Assembly (NCBI GenBank): GCA_017165825.1
Contig: CM029384.1
Coordinates: 12,709,623-12,773,622 of the forward strand
Source: Hepsetus odoe
Taxonomy: Eukaryota > Chordata > Actinopteri > Characiformes > Hepsetidae
Length of the DNA stretch: 64,000 bases
Reading direction: 5' to 3'
A model generated the notes under the pieces. The model did no database searches, was not told the origin of the DNA, and was given only the letters and a program-made list of their open reading frames with translations. The first letter of the stretch is position 1, and each line of letters starts with the position of its first letter. This document shows positions 57,600 to 64,000 of this stretch, one piece after another. Both the position numbers and the translations under genes were made by a program.

Positions 57600-60225
57600 A
57601 TGGCAGTGATGAATATGCTGACTGCCTTTTTTGATTGATCACACTTTGAACAAACCTGACCACACACTTTTTGACAGACAAAGCAGCTCCTGTCTTGTTA
57701 ATGTTGTTCATGTTAACTGGACAACAGGTGATTTCCAACTATCCAACCAACCAGAGCACTATATGAAGGCAGGTAAACAAGCGGATCTTTAATTTTACCA
57801 ACAGCAGGGTGATTCCTCCCTCTGTCCACCTAAAATTCAGAGAACTTTTAAGAAATTTCTGTCCTTGTGTAGCAAATGACATTGCTCTAAAGCTCATGCG
57901 CTTGAGTTTTGGGGCAACCACATGGCTATTTCTTCGAAATGTTGCCTAAGAAGTCTGGGCTTAGCTTTCATTCAACTTTCATGTTGCTGTCATTTATTAT
58001 TAAAGTTGTAATAACAAAATTGAATAAGTTCAATAAAAAAAATCAAGACACTGAAATTAATAACAGAATATAAACTGCTGACTGTACTCATACCTTCTCA
58101 TTTATATCCCTCCAGGCACTTGTTCGAACCGTGGTTATGGATTACTTTCATTGTGACTGAACCCACACTTTCTTATGAGACATAATCTATTCATGACATG
58201 GCTGTACTAACACAAACTTTTGTTTCCCTAAAATGCAATAAGGATTGTTGGATCTGGAGCGGAAGCTTGTTTGAAATACTTTACATAGTTTATCAATTCT
58301 CCTGGAAGTCATGTGTGTATTTAAGATGGGTTTTTTTTTTCAGGCTTAAACTTTTATTAAAACTTCAGAAACTGAATTTAAAAATGTGAGGAAAACCTGC
58401 CTTTAACACTGAAACAATATCAATCTGAAATGCACCTTTCTGAACCTTCAGTATTGCAACGGGAAATAAAACGTTAGCGCCCCCTGTTGGCCATTATTTT
58501 ATTTCTGAATTTCAAACCAGGATGTTAAAGTCTGTAAAAGACAACCATGAAAATCAAAGTTGTAGGTGATAAACTGTGTCAGGTATGGTCTCTAAGGTAG
58601 AGAAGCGTTTCTCACTCAGGTTGGGAATGGGAAGTGAACAATTATATTACAGGTTAACCCCCATTTGAAGAATCAGAAGACCTGAAAAATTAAAATTGAT
58701 AAAATGAAAATAAAAAAGAAAGAAAAAACCTTGTTATTCATGTCCTGGGTCATATTAAGCTGAATTCACCCTATATCTCATTTGAAAGATAGAACTCTTA
58801 TTATGCTATAATCAAAATGTAATTGCCCACCTACTAAAAGTCTTCTAATATGTTTCACATTCCACCCCATCCCAGTCACTGAGTAAAATATGCAAAGATT
58901 ACAGACAGTGTGATGACACAGAATAAAATCAAAAAGGGTTATGGTTTCCCAATGATGTTGTTTTAAATTAGAAGAGATCAAAAAAGGGAAATGGCCTTGC
59001 AATAATTATGACTTTTTTGGTGAACCAAAATAAATGTTTATTAAAAGTAAGATAAAGAAAAAATACAAGGAAACATTACATTTACATTGCCACCTCAGAG
59101 GAGAGCTAGATTTAAGTAATGTTTCTCTGTTGTATGCTTACAGAAAGGTGACAAGTGACATCTAGTGTTAGCAACAATCACCTCACAGTTGCAGTTCTAC
59201 ATTAAAGAAGCAAAATCTGGACTCCATATGGGCTCACAGGCGACATCTAAATCTGCAGAAACTGTCATTTAGATTTTTCCCCCAACTATTCTTTTAACAG
59301 AGTTTACTGTCTTAAATGTAAATCTTTTTGGTGTTTATGCTTTGCAGAAAAACACACAGTGCTAAGAATTTTGGATATTTTATTAAAGTACTATAACATG
59401 TTAAGTAATATTTTAGAATGCCCAAACCAAACCATAAATCAAGCTCTGCAGAGCTGTTCCTTCACAAACAGAATAATCACTCTCCACAGTTGAATCTTCA
59501 TCTCTGAAGTGTTCCACAGAGATCAACTTAATGAAAAAAAAGTTTTCAGAAAAAAAACAACTTTTATACACAAACATCTGAACAACATCTACAAATTATA
59601 GGCTGAAAACCATACTAGGCCTGCCTTAGTTAATATTATGACATGCCTAAGACATACCCATTCCATTGCACCACTAATATAAACTGGCATTTCTAGTGTA
59701 TATCCAGCTTATATACTAATGTCCTGTCTTAGCTGCACTCAGAAAGCACTATCTCTCTTCACCACCTCCAACAGAATGGGTGGAATCCTCTAACAGAGAC
59801 AGTAAAAAACCTAATGTATGTGCGTACATCTGTAAGACAAAGGATGCATTTAAAAAATATCAGTTATTGAAGCATTAAATCCACTTGACTCAGTGATCAG
59901 TGACTGAGACTTAAATCCTTCAGAATTTGAGAGTGTTAGATAAGAATCTGAGAATAAGATCTGTTTATAAAAGCACATTTTATACTCCATGAGTACCAGT
60001 TCCAACTAAATTTTATTAATAAAAGTTTTTGTTGCAAAATATATATAACAGTCTGATAAATCAGACATCCTCAAGCAAAGATTAGTGCAATATTTAAAAA
60101 TCATTCTGTGCTGCACCTCTTTCTGTTACTTTGTACACCCATTGTATAAAAAGATTTTCTTCATCTACCCTTGTGCTATTGGTGATGTTAGTTGGGGAAC
60201 GTAGTTGCAGGTGGCCGTATTCTTG
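57600..60225. other. Non-coding stretch, downstream of the unidentified gene
   Basis: No exon is recognised. The right end must hold the 3' UTR of the reverse-strand gene at 60232. A TTTATT (AATAAA on the reverse strand) at about 60007-60015 is a candidate polyadenylation signal. Confidence 0.4.
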
Positions 60226-60231
60226 TAATTC

Positions 60232-63200
60232 CTAGGGTTTTGAAGGCTTTTGGTCGGGACATGATGTGTTCACAGAGGGAAGACGCTCAGCTGCTTTGGC
60301 TCTCTCTGCCAAAAATCTATCAAACTCTGGCATAAAGACAAAGAGTGCAAGAAATATTTTGGGATTTAAACAAATATGATGAGTATACTCTTTTTAAAAT
60401 TTTTATAAACTATAACCATAACTTGGCAAAATTTGGTTTTGCTGCTATTGGTAATGTGAAAGAAGATTGCTAACTTTTCATTATTTAATAGCAAAGGTGG
60501 CAAAAATATAAAATATGATTTTTAATGTATAAACTATATTGTCATATATGTCATTAATGCAATCACTATAAAATTGTCGTCTTAAACAGGCAGAGTTTAA
60601 ATCTGTACAATATTTAATTTAAAACATTTAAAAAATTGCACCCAAAAAGTATTGACAAAAATAAACTTTGATTGAATTTAGAGCGCATTTTTACATTTAT
60701 TTGCTTAATACTAATAGAGTGAACGAGTAACTGCATGTGAGAAACTGATACCTTCACTGGTCACACCTTCAGAGTCTACCAGGTCATCATCCTACACCAC
60801 AGAAACAAGCAGAATTTTCTAGTTTACACACTCATTCCAAAGTGAAGAGACATTAACATAATCTGCAAACATATCTAAAACACCAAAAAACAAAAAAAAC
60901 ACTGCATACCAATCATCCTATGATAAAACAATTGAGTAACAAACATTCCCCTTTCACTTGTTACTCCATGCAAAGACAGGACTGTCTCTTTAATTGCACC
61001 AGAACGTACGGACTAATAAAGGTGTAACAGATGTTTATACCAGAATTAGCATCACATAAAGATAAAATTGGTTTGAGACGCTTTCTACAAATGGAAAAAA
61101 AGTACAGACAAAATTAATGCTTCTAGGAATCTGCTTTGTGTTTTAATTAGATTTGTGTTTGTTTTGGGGGCCAAAATATAGATTTGAATGTTTTCTTGAT
61201 CTTTGTAATAATCCGTATTAATACAGTTCTATTCTTAACACCATCGGATGGTGTTTAGTGTAGAACTTGCCAACAGACTTTCCTTGTTAAGTTCAACTTG
61301 GTATAAATTAACAGCTTTTTATATTAGGATTATATTAGGATATATTAGGATTAGAAAAAAACTCACATCTTCAACTTCAAGCCAACGCTGAATATCATCC
61401 ATTACACCAATCTGATTGACAGGAATCTGAGGAATAAACACAATAAATAAAGATTGCCATTGTTAACTAGGGAAAAATGTACCCATCAGACACAGTTTTA
61501 CTGTCCAAGCCCCTGAAAAGAAGATGCTCTGAATACACTGCATCTTACAGCATTTCTAAAATTGTCAGTATAGCAGACTGATTACAAATTGGTTTCTGAA
61601 GCTTATGAGCTGAAACCTTGTGGAAAAGAGTTTCTAAACAAAAAACAGGAAATTATTATGTAATCAGCACAGATGCAGAAAAGACCCACCACCTGAAACC
61701 TTCACCATTCACACCACAGCAATCAAATGCACTGTTGTTCAGCTGCACTTTGCATGCATTAGTGAAACTAACTGTACATGATATATCAGTGTCCAGTGTT
61801 ATATTAGCTAAAAAAATAGGACTGATACTGACACTGGAAACAGAATCCTCCTATTAAGCTCACCGCACTGCAGTTCAGCTTGTTTTTTTTTTAATGGCAA
61901 AAAAGAGACATATATAATATATAATATATATATTATATAATACATACAAATATATAATATATCATATTATAATATATATATAATATTATAATATAATATA
62001 TATGGCTCATAACCCTGCAGCAGGAGGCATGCTAGTTCAGCCAAGACAAAGGCACTCCCCAATACTCCACAATCTACCTCACCATCCAATCAGACCCACC
62101 ATGCCCTTTTCCACCATCCAATCAAACTGAAGGGAGGTGCCGAAAGGGGTGTAGTCTGGGTTTTTATCCTATTAGACAGACAGGTTTCTCAATGACTGAC
62201 ATGCACAAGCACCATCGCACACAAACAAGCTGACAAGTACTTAGCTACACTAAAAGATTCCTTAAACAACAACAAGTTATATATTCAATACTGGAATGGA
62301 GAACAAAAAGTTGTTAAAGGGTTTGATGCAAAAAACCAATGCAAAGTACAGTGGAACCTCTGGTCACAACTATAATTTGTTCCAAAACTCTGGACGCGAC
62401 CTGATTTGGATGCGAACCGAACATAATTTCCCCATAAAATTTCATATAAACATGATTTAAGCATAAAAAATAGTTAATGAAACTATAGAATACATAGTGT
62501 AATAGTAAACTAAATGTAAAAACATTGAATAACACTGAGAAAACTTTGAACAACTGACAAGTGACTTGCCTTTTCCTGCGCATTGGAACTTTTCTGGAAT
62601 GCGAAACAACATGGTCGTTCATCATGTTTATCACTCGCAACCAGCTTTTTCCATGACGGCTTACATACAAAGAGAGAATGGGAAATCATTGGCACGTAGT
62701 ACCAAACGGAGGGGAAACTGGCTGTCATTGTTTTGTTTGCAACCAGAGATTGTGGTCATGAACAGATCCATAGATTCATCATTCTTTTTGATCATAACCT
62801 GATTTGTACGTGTTGTTAAACATTTGTGACCAGAGGTTCCACTGTACCAAAGTAGTTGGTCATCTTATTTTTGTGGCATCACAAGGCACAGGAAATGAAA
62901 GTAAAGTAACTAAACTTACCCTTCCAGCATTCTGTAGTTGAGGTTGTGATCCAGCAGGTTCATCAAGTAATGAGGAATTCTCCTGGTTGTCTCTGAGATA
63001 CACACACATACAAACACACATACACAGATTTGGCTATCATAACATAAAGGCAGGTTTCCCTGACATGCATTAAGCCTTGTGTTTGGCTAAACACTAAATC
63101 TAATTTGAAAATACTTTGCAGCCAGGACTCTGGCTATTAAAGACTGGGTCTTTAATCAGCATATTCTGTTGATTTTCCAAATAGATTAATTAATACAGCT

Positions 63201-63922
63201 AACAATTTTAAATAAGGCTTTTCTGCACATTTTAAAATTTCACATTACAATTTCTTCAGTTAAAATGTGACCTTCGTTTTCACATGCAATTTATTTACAA
63301 TACATTTAGCAAATAAACTGTGCACTGAAATGTGCAGAATTGTGATTGCTGATGTGATTGTGATTGCTGATGCTTTCCATCAGAAAATCTACCAACCATG
63401 CAATTTGACCAGTGGTGCCCAATCTTTTGCATATATCTAAATAAATTTATAATTACATTTTCTGGAGGTCCCTCAAGGAATGCTGTTCTTTCCTAGTGGG
63501 TTCTTCTACATTTGTGCCTAAAAAGTCAAATAAAATAAAATGAATAATATTTCAAGAGCACTGAAACTGAAATGTAGAGGAAAATAAAATAGCCTAATAA
63601 CATGAGATATCAGACATCCAAGCAAAATATCTTACTTAGGACCGCCATTTGACAGGACAGTGAACTGACAGTTTGGATGTTGGCCTCATGCACATGAGTT
63701 GATTGCTCTGGTTGTTCATGTGATTTAGAGGCAGAGCTGAGGTCAGTAAGGTGGCCGGACTTTGGAAACTGATTAAAATTATACATAGGCAAACAAAACA
63801 TAATAGACAATCCCAAATCATGAATTAAATAGAAGAAAGTGCATGATATGAAAGGAAATGTCCTTACTGACTGCCCAGTGTTATGTCTGTTTACAGGAGA
63901 GGTCATTTGCAGTCTCTCAAAA
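60232..63922 (-). CDS. C-terminal exons of an unidentified conserved gene
   Basis: Eight consecutive reverse-strand coding exons can be chained with correct AG/GT borders and phases: 63922-63868, 63768-63636, 63517-63457, 62992-62920, 61426-61367, 60791-60752 and 60326-60232, the last ending in TAG at 60234-60232, plus possible exons beyond the right window edge. That is seven inside the window by this count. The product is Ser/Gln-rich and polar at first ('MTSPVNRHNTGQS', 'TDLSSASKSHEQPEQ'), then acidic and helical ('MDDIQRWLEVED', 'LVDSEGVTSE'), ending with a conserved-looking charged stretch 'FDRFLAERAKAAERLPS'. I do not recognise the protein. Short phase-matched exons with protein-like content make a real gene very likely. 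It may be a centrosomal or scaffold-type protein, but that is only a guess. A complete MITE lies in the intron 61427-62919. Confidence 0.7.
61908..62002. repeat. AT-rich low-complexity tract (TATAATA)n
   Basis: Irregular TATATAATATA repeats in an intron of the unidentified gene. Confidence 0.85.
62349..62844. mobile_element. Complete MITE with perfect 21-bp inverted repeats and TA duplication
   Basis: The left end CAGTGGAACCTCTGGTCACA(A) at 62349-62369 is the exact reverse complement of 62824-62844. Both ends are flanked by TA (62347-62348, 62845-62846), the target duplication of Tc1/mariner-type elements. The 496-bp interior shows no transposase. It lies within an intron of the unidentified gene. 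The truncated element at 5762 has a similar terminus. Confidence 0.9.
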
Positions 63923-64000
63923 CTAAAAGAAAAAAAATATATATATTTCAACCACTCTAAACATAAAACAATATGAGCTGGTTGTCAACAGGAATTACAA

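Overview
The window is a piece of a teleost fish nuclear chromosome. The evidence is spliced vertebrate genes (WFIKKN2, ANKRD40), fish-type SINEs, Tc1-like transposons and non-LTR retrotransposons, and many microsatellites. Nothing looks bacterial, so operons, ribosome binding sites and CRISPR do not apply.

Layout. Positions 1-17.4 kb hold no convincing protein gene. They carry microsatellites and nested transposon relics: a reverse-strand LINE cut by a Tc1 element, itself cut by a SINE. A possible last exon of a forward-strand gene lies at 17674-17923. WFIKKN2 (reverse strand, two exons, 18878-21050) is complete and encodes a secreted multidomain protease-inhibitor-like protein of the family that binds myostatin/GDF11. 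Positions 21.3-25.5 kb are intergenic, with an (AT)n tract, a SINE and a decayed Tc1 copy.

From about 25.5 to 45.6 kb lies the outstanding feature, a head-to-tail array of a roughly 356-bp unit, each carrying one tRNA-Ser(GCT) gene. Thirty-five copies (27330-39515) have identical tRNA sequence in exact 356-bp register. A lightly changed 36th copy and a fairly good copy at 40854 follow. Both edges dissolve into progressively decayed copies. A defective non-LTR retrotransposon with a 13-bp target-site duplication sits in the right flank, and copies beyond it are more decayed.

Positions 45.6-51.2 kb are packed with transposons: SINEs, a reverse transcriptase relic, a Tc1 element with a SINE inside, and a LINE 3' tail. 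ANKRD40 (reverse strand, five coding exons, 53621-56404) is complete. From 60232 to beyond 63922 lie the last eight coding exons of a reverse-strand gene I could not name; its 5' part may be outside the window.

WFIKKN2 and ANKRD40 are also neighbours in human 17q21.33 (from memory), so this is a conserved syntenic block with a lineage-specific tRNA array between the two genes. The protein genes do not form a pathway together. The array, if transcribed, would supply tRNA-Ser for AGC/AGU codons.
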